NCBI RefSeq assembly: GCF_026391055.1
Contig: NZ_JAPLET010000027.1
Span: 1-32,620, forward strand
Reading direction: 5' to 3'
DNA: 32,620 nt
Source: Spirosoma sp.
GTDB lineage: Bacteria > Bacteroidota > Bacteroidia > Cytophagales > Spirosomataceae
The translations under genes were made by a program, and so were the position numbers. The first letter of the stretch is position 1; each line of letters starts with the position of its first letter. The notes under the pieces are model-generated. The model was not told the origin of the DNA. It saw only the letters and a program-made list of their open reading frames with translations, and ran no database searches. Below, in pieces: positions 1 to 8,834 of this stretch.

Positions 1-142
1 CCAGCTGGACCCTGTGGGCTGCGAAAGCGACCGGGCTGCTATTGCCGTGACGGTCTATCCCCGCCCGGCAGCGCCGACTACAACGAACCTAAGTGTTTGT
101 CAGAATACCACCCCTGTTTCGCTGCTATCATCGGTATCGGCC
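1..142 (+). repeat. Direct repeat, left copy (142 bp, exact)
   Basis: Positions 1-142 are identical to 739-880 (offset 738). The repeat may extend further left, beyond the window. It lies within the Ig-like array. Confidence 0.9.
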
Positions 143-892
143 GTGGGTACGCTCAAGTGGTACGCCGATGCCAGTACGACTACCTTCTCGTTAGTAGCCC
201 CCACACCGCCTACAACCACAGTCGGAGCAGTAACGTATTATGTCAGCCAGACCAGTGCCGATGGTTGTGAGAGTGACCGGACCTCCATCACCTTCACGGT
301 TGTTGCGCTACCGGCTGCTCCGGCAGTTTCGCCCACTCCGGTGACTTACTGCCAGGATGTAACGGCTGTTCCTCTGGTGGCTACTGCCACCCCTGGTGGC
401 ACATTGAACTGGTACGATGTGGCAACCGGTGGTACGAGCGTTGCATCCTTGATCCCATCGACAGCAGCTTCGGCCAACTACTACGTGAGCCAGACAGTTA
501 ACGGCTGCGAAGGACCGCGGGCTACCATTAATGTCATCATCAATGCCAAGCCTGCCAGACCAGCCGTCACCACACCGGTGGCCTACTGCCAGCAGGCTAC
601 GGCGAGTCCCCTGAGCGCCACGGCCGGAGCCGGCAATTCGCTGCGCTGGTACGGCACGGCTGTTACCCTGGGTACGGCGACGGTGGTAGCGACGGTTCCT
701 CAAACCGCCACCCCCGGGTTATTGAACTACTATGTAAGCCAGCTGGACCCTGTGGGCTGCGAAAGCGACCGGGCTGCTATTGCCGTGACGGTCTATCCCC
801 GCCCGGCAGCGCCGACTACAACGAACCTAAGTGTTTGTCAGAATACCACCCCTGTTTCGCTGCTATCATCGGTATCGGCCAGGTACACTTAA
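2..892 (+). CDS. 5' fragment of giant Ig-like repeat surface protein (partial, frame broken)
   Basis: This frame is open from the first complete codon at position 2, so the gene begins upstream of the window. It encodes about 3.5 tandem Ig-like modules of the type often annotated 'Ig-like domain CHU_C associated'. Each has a YCQ-type start, an L-x-W-Y core, a YYVSQT strand and a GCES/GCEG-x-R strand. The frame stops at 890-892, just after an A-rich GGTACACTTAA stretch. The same module type continues without loss in another frame from about 881, so this is the upstream part of the protein at 831-6278 and not a separate gene. An ATG at 14 lies inside a repeat module and is unlikely to be a true start. 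The role is presumably cell-surface adhesion or matrix formation, inferred from architecture. Confidence 0.75.
   Translation, partial: QLDPVGCESDRAAIAVTVYPRPAAPTTTNLSVCQNTTPVSLLSSVSAVGTLKWYADASTTTFSLVAPTPPTTTVGAVTYYVSQTSADGCESDRTSITFTVVALPAAPAVSPTPVTYCQDVTAVPLVATATPGGTLNWYDVATGGTSVASLIPSTAASANYYVSQTVNGCEGPRATINVIINAKPARPAVTTPVAYCQQATASPLSATAGAGNSLRWYGTAVTLGTATVVATVPQTATPGLLNYYVSQLDPVGCESDRAAIAVTVYPRPAAPTTTNLSVCQNTTPVSLLSSVSARYT
739..880 (+). repeat. Direct repeat, right copy, ending at the frameshift
   Basis: This copy is identical to 1-142. Right after it the left copy reads GTGGGTACGCTC and this copy reads AGGTACACTT, two bases shorter. The offset between matching modules falls from 738 to 736 beyond this point. 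Restoring two bases (for example GT after 880) would give Ser-Ala-Val-Gly-Thr-Leu-Lys-Trp, matching the paralogous module. Confidence 0.9.
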
Positions 893-3800
893 ATGGTACA
901 CCGACCCCGTTATTGGTGTAGGTTCTTTGGTTGCCCCCACACCGCCCACAATTACTGTGGGGGCAACCACCTATTATGTTAGTCAGACCAGTGCCGATGG
1001 TTGTGAGAGCGATCGGGCATCAATCACCTTTACGGTTCTGCCCTTGCCGGTTGTGCCAACGGTGGCTGCCGGTCCGCTCTTCTATTGTCAGGATGCAACC
1101 CCATCACCCCTTGTGGCTACCGCAGCCGGGACGTTGAACTGGTACACAACCCTAACCGGGACTGTGCCGCTGGTTAGTCCGGTACCTTCTACCTCTCTTG
1201 CTGGAAGTGCTACCTATTATGTCAGCCAGACCGACGGCAATGGTTGTGAAAGTGCCCGCGCCAGTGTAATCGTTATAACGAGTTCCCGGCCCGCTTTGCC
1301 AGCGGTTGTGTTGCCGCCAGCTTACTGCCTGAATGCTGTACCGGCGTCTCTGTCGGCTACGGCGGTTTCCGGTAACACCCTGCGCTGGTATGGAACGGAT
1401 GAGACCGGCGGAACCGCATCTGTAACCCCCAGCGTACCAGCAACCAATAGCGCCGGTGTTTTCCGCTACTACGTTAGCCAGGTGGATGGCAATGGTTGTG
1501 AAAGTTTCCGGACGGCCATCACCGTAACAGTGAATGCGCGGCCAGTCGCTCCGACCACCTTGCCCATTGGTATCTGTCAGGATGCCCCCGTACCCTTGAT
1601 AACTTCGGCGGTATCGGCTGTTGGCTCCTTAACGTGGTATACGTCGCCGACGGGTACGGGGGCAACAGTAACCCCAACGCTATCCAGCGGCACTGTCGGC
1701 GCCACTACGTACTATGTCACGCAGACCGACGGTAACGGTTGTGAGAGTAGTCAGTCGCCTGTTCTGGTAACCGTTAAGCCGCTGCCACCGGCCCCGCTTG
1801 TTGCGCCTGGCCCGCTTGTACTCTGCCAGAGTTCGGTAGCGGCCCCGCTGTCGGCAACGGGAACAGGCACCCTGGTTTGGTATGACCCGGCCGGTAATTC
1901 CTTTAGTTCACTAACACCGCCCACGACAACGGTTGCTCCCTCTACCTATAAAGTGAGTCAGATTGTTGATGGCTGCGAAGGACCAACAGCCAGCATAACG
2001 GTTATTGTCATCGCGAAGCCGAACTTACCAACCCTGACAGTTCCGGGGCCTTATTGTCAATTTGAAGCGCCTGCTCAGCTATCGGCTACAGGTCTTAACC
2101 TGAAATGGTTTACAGATCCTGTGGGTGGTACATCCTCTGCTGTAGCCCCCACACCATCGACCAGTACGCCCGGAATCACAACTTACTATGTTACGCAGAC
2201 GGATGGTAATGGTTGCGAAAGTGACCGGGCTCCCATTGCCGTACGAGTGAAGGTGAAACCCGCGCCACCGGGTACTGCACCGATTAGTTTCTGTGCCAAT
2301 CAGGTTACCGCCCTGACGGCTACGACTGTCACGGGAGGGACCTTAACCTGGTACGGTACTGATCCAATTGCCGGTCCCCCTACATCAACCGCTCCCGTTC
2401 CGGGTACTACGGTTATCGGGGCACCTGTTTTGTACTATGTGAGCCAGACATTGGAAGGCTGCGAAAGTGATAAAGTGGCTATTGCGGTGACCATTCTTGG
2501 CTCGCCCGTTGCCCCAACTGTTAGTGCTGCGCCGGTAGTTTACTGTCAGGGAGCTGCATCCCTACCGTTATCCGCAACGGGTACGGGTACGCTCAGCTGG
2601 TATACGGTACAAACGGGCGGAACCGCTTCGGCAGTCGCCCCGGTGCCCCAGACTGGTAACCCGACTACGACTTATTACTACGTGAGCCAGACGGTCAACG
2701 GCTGCGAAGGACCAAGAGCTACAATTGCGGTTACAATCAATCCTAAACCGGTTGCACCCCTGGTTACGCCATCGCTGGTGTATTGCCAGAATGCTTCGGC
2801 CACTATCCTTTCGGCCACGGCCTCCGGCGTTCTGCGTTGGTATGCCGATGCTACCGGGAGTACCGTTATTCCTACGCCCATACCGTCAACGGCTACACCG
2901 GGGGTCACTACATACTATGTTAGCCAGATCGATGGCAATGGTTGTGAGAGTGATCGGGCCAGTATTGCCGTTTCGGTAGTGGCGACGCCAGTCGCTCCTG
3001 CAACGACGACATTCATTCTCTGCCAAAATTCAGTGTCTGTACCGCTAACTGCTACACCGGCTGCCGGTGGTGTGCTGAACTGGTATACTGGTCCAAGCGG
3101 AGGTGTAGGCAGCAGTGCAGCCCCCACACCATCTACAGCACAGGACGGTACGTTTACGTATTATGTTAGTCAGTCGATAAGCGGTTGTGAGGGACCCCGG
3201 GTACCCGTTACGGCTATTGTGAAACCGATGCCAACGGCGCCGAGCGTTACATCTACTCTGATTAATACCTGTCTGAATGCTCCACCTGTTGCATTGGGTG
3301 CCACTCCATCGGGCGGAGGAACCCTTAACTGGTATACCAGTCAATCGGGGGGCGTTTCAACCTCTACTGCCCCCTTGCCGCCTACAAATCAGGAAGGTAC
3401 GTTAATGTATTATGTTAGTCAGACGGTGAACGGTTGTGAAGGTTCCCGCACAGCCATTACCGTTGTTGTCAGGGGGCTGCCCGTTGCTCCGGGTGTCAGT
3501 GCGACCCCAATAGTCTATTGCCAGGGCAATACGGCTGTAGCGCTGACCGCTACGCCGACAACTGGTGCTACGCTGAACTGGTATAACTCATTGCCCGGCA
3601 GTGTTGCTTCAACCGTAGCGCCCACGCCGTCAACGACCACCACCGGCATATTTACGTACTACGTGAGTCAAAGTATAAACGGCTGCGAAGGGCCAAAGGC
3701 TCCTATTGTGGTACTCATTCAGGCAACACCGACGGCTCCATCGGTCGGTAGCGGTCAACTCTATTGCCAGGGTGGGGCCGCTACGCCCGTGTCGGCCACG

Positions 3801-6278
3801 GCGTCGCCGGGTGGCGTGTTAAACTGGTATACCACGCCAACAGGCGGAAATTCCTCGCTAACGCCACCCACGCCAGCATTGACCAGTACGGGTACCGTTC
3901 TCTATTACGTGAGTCAAAGTATAAACGGTTGCGAAGGACCACGTGCCACCGTAACCGTAACGATTAAGTCAGCCCCACCCGCCCCCACAGTAGCGGCATC
4001 TCCTGCCTTTTGTCAGGGTACTGCTGCCAGTCAGTTAGTAGCAATTCCGTCGCCGGGAGGAACCTTGAGCTGGTACACGGCGCAAACGGGTGGATCGGGA
4101 TCATCGGTGGCACCCATTCCGGCAACGAGTAGCGCCGGTACCGTGGTGTATTATGTCAGCCAGACAGATATCACGGGTTGTGAGAGTAACCGGGCATCGG
4201 TAACGGTGAAGATTAATGCGTTGCCAACGTCGCCCACAACGGCATCGGTCAGTTACTGTCAGGGGGCAACTGCCGTTCCCTTATCTGCACTGGCCAATAA
4301 TGGCAGCACGTTAAACTGGTACACTGCCCAGGCTGGCGGAACCGCATCCAGCGTTGCTCCCGTGCCGGTTACGACGAGTGCCGGTGTCAATACGTACTTT
4401 GTCAGTCAAACAGATGCCAATGGTTGCGAAAGCACCCGAAGTCTCCTGCTGGTTGTCATTTCAGCAACGCCCGCTGCTCCGTCCGTTACGCCACTGGCGC
4501 CCGTCTGTCAGAATAGCGTTCCTATAGTGCTACAGGCGGCCGGTCAAAATCTGAAATGGTATGCTGATGCAACTTCCGCAAACAGTATCGGAAATTCGAT
4601 AACTGTATCGACAGCTCAGGCAGGACCCTATTCATACTACGTCAGCCAGACCGTCAACCAGTGCGAAAGCCCACGGGCGTTGGTGCAGGGCGTGGTCAAT
4701 GCGTTGCCGCTTCCACCTACCGTTGCCAATATAAACGTTTGTCAGGATGCACCGACCCAGCCACTTACCGCCGTTGGTACAGCCTTGCAGTGGTTCGATA
4801 GCAACGACAGTCCGATTTCGGTACCTACACCTGTAACGAAGGTGGATGTGAACCAAACGTATATCTATAAAGTAAGCCAAACCGTCAGCGGGTGTACCAG
4901 TGCCAAAGCAACCATGATCTACACGGTCAACGTGACGCCACCACCAACGGTTGTGACACCTGTTGCATACTGCCAGAATGCCGTTGCAAGACCGTTACAG
5001 GCAACCGGAAGCAGCTTACGCTGGTATAGCCCCACCGGGGCCGTTACCACAGTGGCTCCCACTCCGCCTACCACGGTTATAACAGCGGGTGCCAGCTATT
5101 CTGTCAGTCAGTTGAACACGCTGGGTTGCGAAAGTCGTAAATCAGAAATTAAGGTTACGATCAACGCATTACCCACTGCCAGGCTGGAAGGAACGACAGC
5201 TGTTAGCTTGGGTAATTCAGCGATTCTTTCGCTGACCCTCACCGGTACAGGACCTTATAGCTATGTCCTGTCTGACGGGGCCGTTGGCACGGCTGAAACA
5301 AGCGCCAGTTCTGACATCACCGTCAGCAAAATAACCGTTACGCCCAGTACCACAACCAGTTATTCTGTCGTGAGTGTTACCAACGCCTGCGGTAATGGTA
5401 CGGTAAGCGGTGTGGCCACGGTATCCGTGCAAGTGCCTTCTATTCTAACCGGTGTGCTGGGGTCATCATCCATCTGTACGGGAACCCTACTGACTGTACC
5501 GTTTTTGACGTCCGGGAAGTTTACAGCGGCTAACACCTTCGTGGTCGAGATTGCTGGGGCAACCGGCGATTCGCTGAGCCGCCGGTATACGCCCATTGCC
5601 AATGGCTTATTACAGGGAAATACGATTGTAACGACCATCCCCAACACGGTAGCTGCCGGACTGTATTACATTCGGGTGAGTGCCACAAACGCCCCCTATG
5701 CCGTTCCGGGTATCAGAAGCCCAACCTTGCTGACGGTTAAGGCATTGCCAACAGCGTCGTTCAGTGCGAGCAAGCGGTTAATTTATAAGGGAGAAAGCAC
5801 TGACCTGCTGTTTACCTTGTCCGGTGATGCGCCCTGGAGTGTTTCGTACACGGCTGGTTCGGAGGGTAGGTCTGTCTCGGCAACGAAAAATCTGTTTCCG
5901 GTGAGTGTTTCACCCACTGCCACGACGACCTACAAGTTGTGGTCGGTTTCGAATAGCTGCGGTGTCGGCAGAGTTGAAGGCGTCGATACCACCACCATTC
6001 GGGTTGATGTCCTACTGGCTGAAGCCGATCCTTTCGGAAATTCGGTGAAGGTATATCCGGTTCCGGCCGATGAAGTGGTTACAGTCGATATTGACCTTCC
6101 GCTGCAAAAAGAACCTGCCCAGCTACAGCTGATTGGTTTCGATGGACACGTGGCTGAGCAGTTGTTGACCCGGCAAAAGCAGACAATCCTGCCTCTGGAC
6201 AAGGTATCTGCCGGAACGTATCTGCTGCACATTACTATCGGAAATAAAACAACGGTGCGTAAGGTTTTAAAACGGTAA
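831..6278 (+). CDS. Giant Ig-like repeat protein with T9SS C-terminal sorting domain (main part)
   Basis: From about position 881 this frame carries 18 modules with an L-x-W-Y/F core, in register with those upstream. The first 17 codons after the ATG at 831 are out-of-frame shadow of the upstream fragment, so the ATG is not a genuine start. After the repeats come two less regular beta-rich segments (about residues 1450-1530 and 1640-1725) with S-N-x-C-G motifs, and between them a segment resembling a secreted Ig/PKD-like fold. Residues about 1735-1815 are a type A T9SS sorting tail: a V-Y-P-V-P-A start, a beta-rich middle, an L-x-x-x-S-A-G-T-Y motif and a basic end in VRKVLKR. The product would cross the outer membrane through the T9SS and be retained at the surface or released. 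Adhesin function is inference. Confidence 0.85.
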   Translation: MFVRIPPLFRCYHRYRPGTLKWYTDPVIGVGSLVAPTPPTITVGATTYYVSQTSADGCESDRASITFTVLPLPVVPTVAAGPLFYCQDATPSPLVATAAGTLNWYTTLTGTVPLVSPVPSTSLAGSATYYVSQTDGNGCESARASVIVITSSRPALPAVVLPPAYCLNAVPASLSATAVSGNTLRWYGTDETGGTASVTPSVPATNSAGVFRYYVSQVDGNGCESFRTAITVTVNARPVAPTTLPIGICQDAPVPLITSAVSAVGSLTWYTSPTGTGATVTPTLSSGTVGATTYYVTQTDGNGCESSQSPVLVTVKPLPPAPLVAPGPLVLCQSSVAAPLSATGTGTLVWYDPAGNSFSSLTPPTTTVAPSTYKVSQIVDGCEGPTASITVIVIAKPNLPTLTVPGPYCQFEAPAQLSATGLNLKWFTDPVGGTSSAVAPTPSTSTPGITTYYVTQTDGNGCESDRAPIAVRVKVKPAPPGTAPISFCANQVTALTATTVTGGTLTWYGTDPIAGPPTSTAPVPGTTVIGAPVLYYVSQTLEGCESDKVAIAVTILGSPVAPTVSAAPVVYCQGAASLPLSATGTGTLSWYTVQTGGTASAVAPVPQTGNPTTTYYYVSQTVNGCEGPRATIAVTINPKPVAPLVTPSLVYCQNASATILSATASGVLRWYADATGSTVIPTPIPSTATPGVTTYYVSQIDGNGCESDRASIAVSVVATPVAPATTTFILCQNSVSVPLTATPAAGGVLNWYTGPSGGVGSSAAPTPSTAQDGTFTYYVSQSISGCEGPRVPVTAIVKPMPTAPSVTSTLINTCLNAPPVALGATPSGGGTLNWYTSQSGGVSTSTAPLPPTNQEGTLMYYVSQTVNGCEGSRTAITVVVRGLPVAPGVSATPIVYCQGNTAVALTATPTTGATLNWYNSLPGSVASTVAPTPSTTTTGIFTYYVSQSINGCEGPKAPIVVLIQATPTAPSVGSGQLYCQGGAATPVSATASPGGVLNWYTTPTGGNSSLTPPTPALTSTGTVLYYVSQSINGCEGPRATVTVTIKSAPPAPTVAASPAFCQGTAASQLVAIPSPGGTLSWYTAQTGGSGSSVAPIPATSSAGTVVYYVSQTDITGCESNRASVTVKINALPTSPTTASVSYCQGATAVPLSALANNGSTLNWYTAQAGGTASSVAPVPVTTSAGVNTYFVSQTDANGCESTRSLLLVVISATPAAPSVTPLAPVCQNSVPIVLQAAGQNLKWYADATSANSIGNSITVSTAQAGPYSYYVSQTVNQCESPRALVQGVVNALPLPPTVANINVCQDAPTQPLTAVGTALQWFDSNDSPISVPTPVTKVDVNQTYIYKVSQTVSGCTSAKATMIYTVNVTPPPTVVTPVAYCQNAVARPLQATGSSLRWYSPTGAVTTVAPTPPTTVITAGASYSVSQLNTLGCESRKSEIKVTINALPTARLEGTTAVSLGNSAILSLTLTGTGPYSYVLSDGAVGTAETSASSDITVSKITVTPSTTTSYSVVSVTNACGNGTVSGVATVSVQVPSILTGVLGSSSICTGTLLTVPFLTSGKFTAANTFVVEIAGATGDSLSRRYTPIANGLLQGNTIVTTIPNTVAAGLYYIRVSATNAPYAVPGIRSPTLLTVKALPTASFSASKRLIYKGESTDLLFTLSGDAPWSVSYTAGSEGRSVSATKNLFPVSVSPTATTTYKLWSVSNSCGVGRVEGVDTTTIRVDVLLAEADPFGNSVKVYPVPADEVVTVDIDLPLQKEPAQLQLIGFDGHVAEQLLTRQKQTILPLDKVSAGTYLLHITIGNKTTVRKVLKR

Positions 6279-6287
6279 TTAGTTAAT

Positions 6288-6369
6288 GGTAATTGGGTAG
6301 TAAGTTATTGGTTATTAGTTGACGCACAGCCGTTTTGATTAATGACCAATAACTTACTACCCAATTACC
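6288..6369. terminator. Long perfect intergenic hairpin (25-bp stem)
   Basis: The arms 6288-6312 and 6345-6369 are perfect reverse complements, with a 32-nt loop. The left arm contains TAATTGGGTAGTAAGTTATT and the right arm its complement. The pairing can extend loosely into the loop. It starts 10 nt after the stop codon of the surface-protein gene and precedes the PAAR gene. It could terminate transcription or stabilise the 3' end of the upstream message. It has no clear U-tract, so it may instead be a dispersed palindromic element. Confidence 0.6.
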
Positions 6370-6413
6370 CATACCGCTTGTTAGAAAAAATAGGCGTCGT
6401 ATTGGAATTGGTA

Positions 6414-6421
6414 TATGTTTG
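6414..6421 (+). promoter_or_regulatory. Candidate Bacteroidota -7 box upstream of the PAAR gene
   Basis: TATGTTTG fits the Bacteroidota -7 consensus TAnnTTTG. Transcription would start near 6428 and leave a leader of about 25 nt before the ATG at 6453. I found no good TTTG/TTG -33 element at the expected 19-21 bp spacing, so the call is tentative. It would drive PAAR-tssN-tssK. Confidence 0.35.
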
Positions 6422-6452
6422 TTAAATTGGCTTGTAATCAAATCGTTCTCCT

Positions 6453-6743
6453 ATGCCTCCAGCCGCCCGTTTAACTGATATGCACACCTGTCCGATGACG
6501 ACGGGACCCGTACCGCATGTGGGCGGCCCCATAGTGGGCCCCGGTTGCCCGACGGTGATGATCGGAGGCTTGCCAGCTGCTCGTGTTGGTGATTCACTGG
6601 TGTGCGTTGGACCACCCGATACAATTGTTAAAGGCTCCGCAACGGTACTTATTGGCGGGGCACCGGCAGCCCGAATGGGCGATTCGACTGGTCATGGCGG
6701 TACTATTGTGCTCGGTTTCCCAACCGTTATGATTAATGGTTGA
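6453..6743 (+). CDS. PAAR-domain T6SS spike-tip protein
   Basis: This 96-aa protein is a stand-alone PAAR domain that caps the VgrG trimer and sharpens the T6SS spike. It starts PPAARLTDMHTCP and shows the typical repeated P-A-A-R-x-G-D-S and P-T-V-x-I-x-G motifs. His11, His22, Cys32 and the His in STGHGG are candidate zinc ligands of the tip. Length matches single-domain PAAR proteins, and there is no effector extension. The ATG is preceded by TTCTCCT, which is not a Shine-Dalgarno site; that is normal for Bacteroidota. It is followed after 51 bp by tssN. The RHS protein encoded nearby has no PAAR of its own, so this tip could serve it in trans. Confidence 0.92.
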   Translation: MPPAARLTDMHTCPMTTGPVPHVGGPIVGPGCPTVMIGGLPAARVGDSLVCVGPPDTIVKGSATVLIGGAPAARMGDSTGHGGTIVLGFPTVMING

Positions 6744-6794
6744 TTGAGCCGAACGAAAAATTGAGCGGATGCACCCCGGACTACCTACTTCCTA

Positions 6795-7673
6795 ATGAAC
6801 GTCACATCGCCTTTTATCATCAATTACATTATCTTATTGCTTATCGCTGTAGGCATGACTGCCTGGGCCATATGGATTAACCGGCAGAACGAGTTGATGG
6901 CGAACCGACGGTTGCTGTTAACAATTCTGATCGGCGCTTTAATTCTCACCCTCCCCAGCCTGTTTGGTCTGATTGGTCTGGATTTTATTCCGGTAGGCTA
7001 TATCGTAGTGCAGGTGGTCAGCCTTGTACTTGGCGTTCTTTTTTTGAGCCGTATGCTGGTCGACATGGGACCGGCTTTCGTTACAAAACCAGCTTTCGTC
7101 ATCCTGCTGGCGGGCAGTATCATCTGTTTCGGTGCTGCGCTGTTTACCCCCGTATTTTATTACCTGAGCAGCTTTTTATACGGCGTCGTTCCCTACGACC
7201 TCTGGGCAGCAACCAGCCTGCTCCCGTTTATCCTGCCTATCCTGTTCGCCTATACGTTTAACGCACTGGTGGCCGTTCCCAGTGAGATTTATAAACTCTG
7301 GTACTACCCGCGAAATGCGGAAGAAGTGGATATGGACGAAGTCGATTACTTCCGGCTTACCCTGCTGGAGGTTCAGATTCACAAACACCCTGGGCGGAAG
7401 GAGCCACCTATTAAAGTAAAGGCCCGCTCAACGGGCAATATGGCTTTCGGGACGTGGTTTCAAAAGCTTATCGACGATTACAATATCAAATTTCCCAACG
7501 ACCCGATCAGGACTTTCGATGAATCGGCTCACGAGTATGGCTGGTCGTTTTATAGTATCAAACCGTCCCTTTTCCGGTTGCGGAATTATATTGATTTTGA
7601 AAAAACAATAGCCGAGAATAACCTTAGCGAAAACCACCTGATTGTGGCCAAGCGAGTGGAAGAATTTGCCTAA
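6795..7673 (+). CDS. tssN: T6SSiii inner-membrane protein TssN
   Basis: This 292-aa protein has about five hydrophobic segments in the N-terminal half (roughly residues 8-27, 40-62, 66-88, 98-124 and 133-158). They are followed by a soluble C-terminal domain of about 120 residues starting near the P-S-E-I-Y-K-L-W-Y-Y motif. This topology, the length and the position directly before tssK fit TssN. TssN is one of the Bacteroidota-specific proteins that form the T6SSiii membrane complex in place of TssL/TssM. The soluble domain should face the cytoplasm and contact the baseplate, probably TssK, whose gene starts 6 nt after this stop. That contact is inference from family knowledge. I see no peptidoglycan-binding motif. 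Confidence 0.82.
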   Translation: MNVTSPFIINYIILLLIAVGMTAWAIWINRQNELMANRRLLLTILIGALILTLPSLFGLIGLDFIPVGYIVVQVVSLVLGVLFLSRMLVDMGPAFVTKPAFVILLAGSIICFGAALFTPVFYYLSSFLYGVVPYDLWAATSLLPFILPILFAYTFNALVAVPSEIYKLWYYPRNAEEVDMDEVDYFRLTLLEVQIHKHPGRKEPPIKVKARSTGNMAFGTWFQKLIDDYNIKFPNDPIRTFDESAHEYGWSFYSIKPSLFRLRNYIDFEKTIAENNLSENHLIVAKRVEEFA

Positions 7674-7679
7674 CAGCCT

Positions 7680-8834
7680 ATGTTATTCCCTAAAAATCAC
7701 CTGCCGGTAAACTGGGTCGATGGCATGAAGCTGTCGCAGCAGCATTTTGTTGATACCGATCATCAGATTCAGGATTTGGTACGCGATTCGGTATCGCTGT
7801 TCCTGACTAGCTACAACTATGGCTTATTACCACCGGTACGCGGCACGTCGGTAGCCCATGAGTTCGATCTGCTCGAAAAAAACGGCAATTATGTCGAAGT
7901 TCGTTTGTTTCGCTGCAACGCCATCACGCAGGGCGGCTGTCGTATCGCCATTAATCCGGATGTGCTGAAGTTTACGGTGTTGACGGCTTCGTTTGCTATT
8001 GCTCAACAAACGGAAAGCCAGCAGCCCGTCGGGTATGATATTGTGCTGGCCGTAAATCCGTTCGAGAAAGTGCCCGTTGGTAATCCCAATCCCGAAGAGT
8101 CTCCGCTGCGGCATCCATACACCGAGTATGGCTATGAGTTGATGGTCGTTGCGTCTCAGCACGTCAATGCGGATGAACTGGGCCAGCACCATCTGATTAT
8201 CGGGAAAGCGATCTATCACGAAGGACAATATATTATCGACAGCCAATACATTCCGCCCTGTGCCTCTATTTCCAGCCATCCCCGACTGATTCAGTATTAC
8301 AAAAACTTTGGCTGGGGGTTAAACGAGATTCAGGTGAGTTCCTTCAAGATCATCCGCAAGGTTTTCGAGCAGCAGCAGCCATCCGATATTGCCCGTCATG
8401 TTCAGCATCTCTGCAACCGGATACTGGACTATTTAGGAACTGTATTTTTCGATTACCGCAATATGGACCATCAGCACCCGCCGGTGGTTCTGGTAGGTTA
8501 TTTTGCCAATCTGACCAGTATTATCTATACCGGTTTGTACTGCATGCCAAGTCGTCAAAAAGAAGAACTGCTGCATTACTTTTTCGAATGGACAAACGTA
8601 ACGCCGGGCCAGTTCGAAGAACTCCTTTTGCGCTTGCTTGAACATGATTACAACCACAACCAGATTGGGGTTGCCATGCAGGCCATCGAGCAATTTCTGG
8701 GTGTCTTTACCAAACTCTGGAATAAGCTCAGTACACTTGAATACATCGGGCAGCGGAAAGAAACGATTCTGGTGCATGAGGAGGCTCCCATCCAGATCGC
8801 GCCCAGCCGGCGGGGCTGGAATATTCTGGACTGA
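7680..8834 (+). CDS. tssK: T6SS baseplate protein TssK
   Basis: This 384-aa protein is the trimeric baseplate adaptor that links the wedge (TssE/F/G) to the membrane complex. The N-terminus carries the family signature V-N-W-V-D-G-M-K-L-S-Q-Q-H-F, equivalent to the W-x-x-G-M-x-L-x-x-x-H-F of proteobacterial TssK, and then a beta-rich shell domain. It is shorter than the roughly 440 aa of proteobacterial TssK, as expected for subtype iii. It lies in tight tandem with tssN. Its last ~107 bp (8728-8834) are overlapped on the opposite strand by the rhs reading frame. The C-terminal residues R-R-G-W-N-I-L-D are read from the same bases as the RHS end, in opposite directions. Confidence 0.88.
   Translation: MLFPKNHLPVNWVDGMKLSQQHFVDTDHQIQDLVRDSVSLFLTSYNYGLLPPVRGTSVAHEFDLLEKNGNYVEVRLFRCNAITQGGCRIAINPDVLKFTVLTASFAIAQQTESQQPVGYDIVLAVNPFEKVPVGNPNPEESPLRHPYTEYGYELMVVASQHVNADELGQHHLIIGKAIYHEGQYIIDSQYIPPCASISSHPRLIQYYKNFGWGLNEIQVSSFKIIRKVFEQQQPSDIARHVQHLCNRILDYLGTVFFDYRNMDHQHPPVVLVGYFANLTSIIYTGLYCMPSRQKEELLHYFFEWTNVTPGQFEELLLRLLEHDYNHNQIGVAMQAIEQFLGVFTKLWNKLSTLEYIGQRKETILVHEEAPIQIAPSRRGWNILD

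Larger units (their letters stand above)
1..5175 (+). repeat. Tandem array of ~246-bp Ig-like domain repeats
   Basis: About 21 modules of roughly 80-82 codons follow one another. Each can be recognised by a Cys-Gln near its start, L-[NKRST]-W-[YF], Y-Y-V-[ST]-Q and G-C-E. Spacing between equivalent positions three modules apart is 738 bp in the first block, which is exactly three units of 246 bp. Most modules have diverged in DNA sequence, but short stretches stay nearly identical between neighbours, so unequal crossing-over and misassembly are both plausible here. Confidence 0.85.

Noticed and set aside
831..880. ATG at 831 as the real start of the large surface protein
   Set aside because: The first 17 codons are an out-of-frame reading of an Ig-like module already coded in the other frame. 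The repeat pattern only begins at about 881.
1..5175. Regularly spaced repeats resembling a CRISPR or other array
   Set aside because: The period is ~246 bp, fully coding, and varies in sequence between units. These are protein domain repeats.
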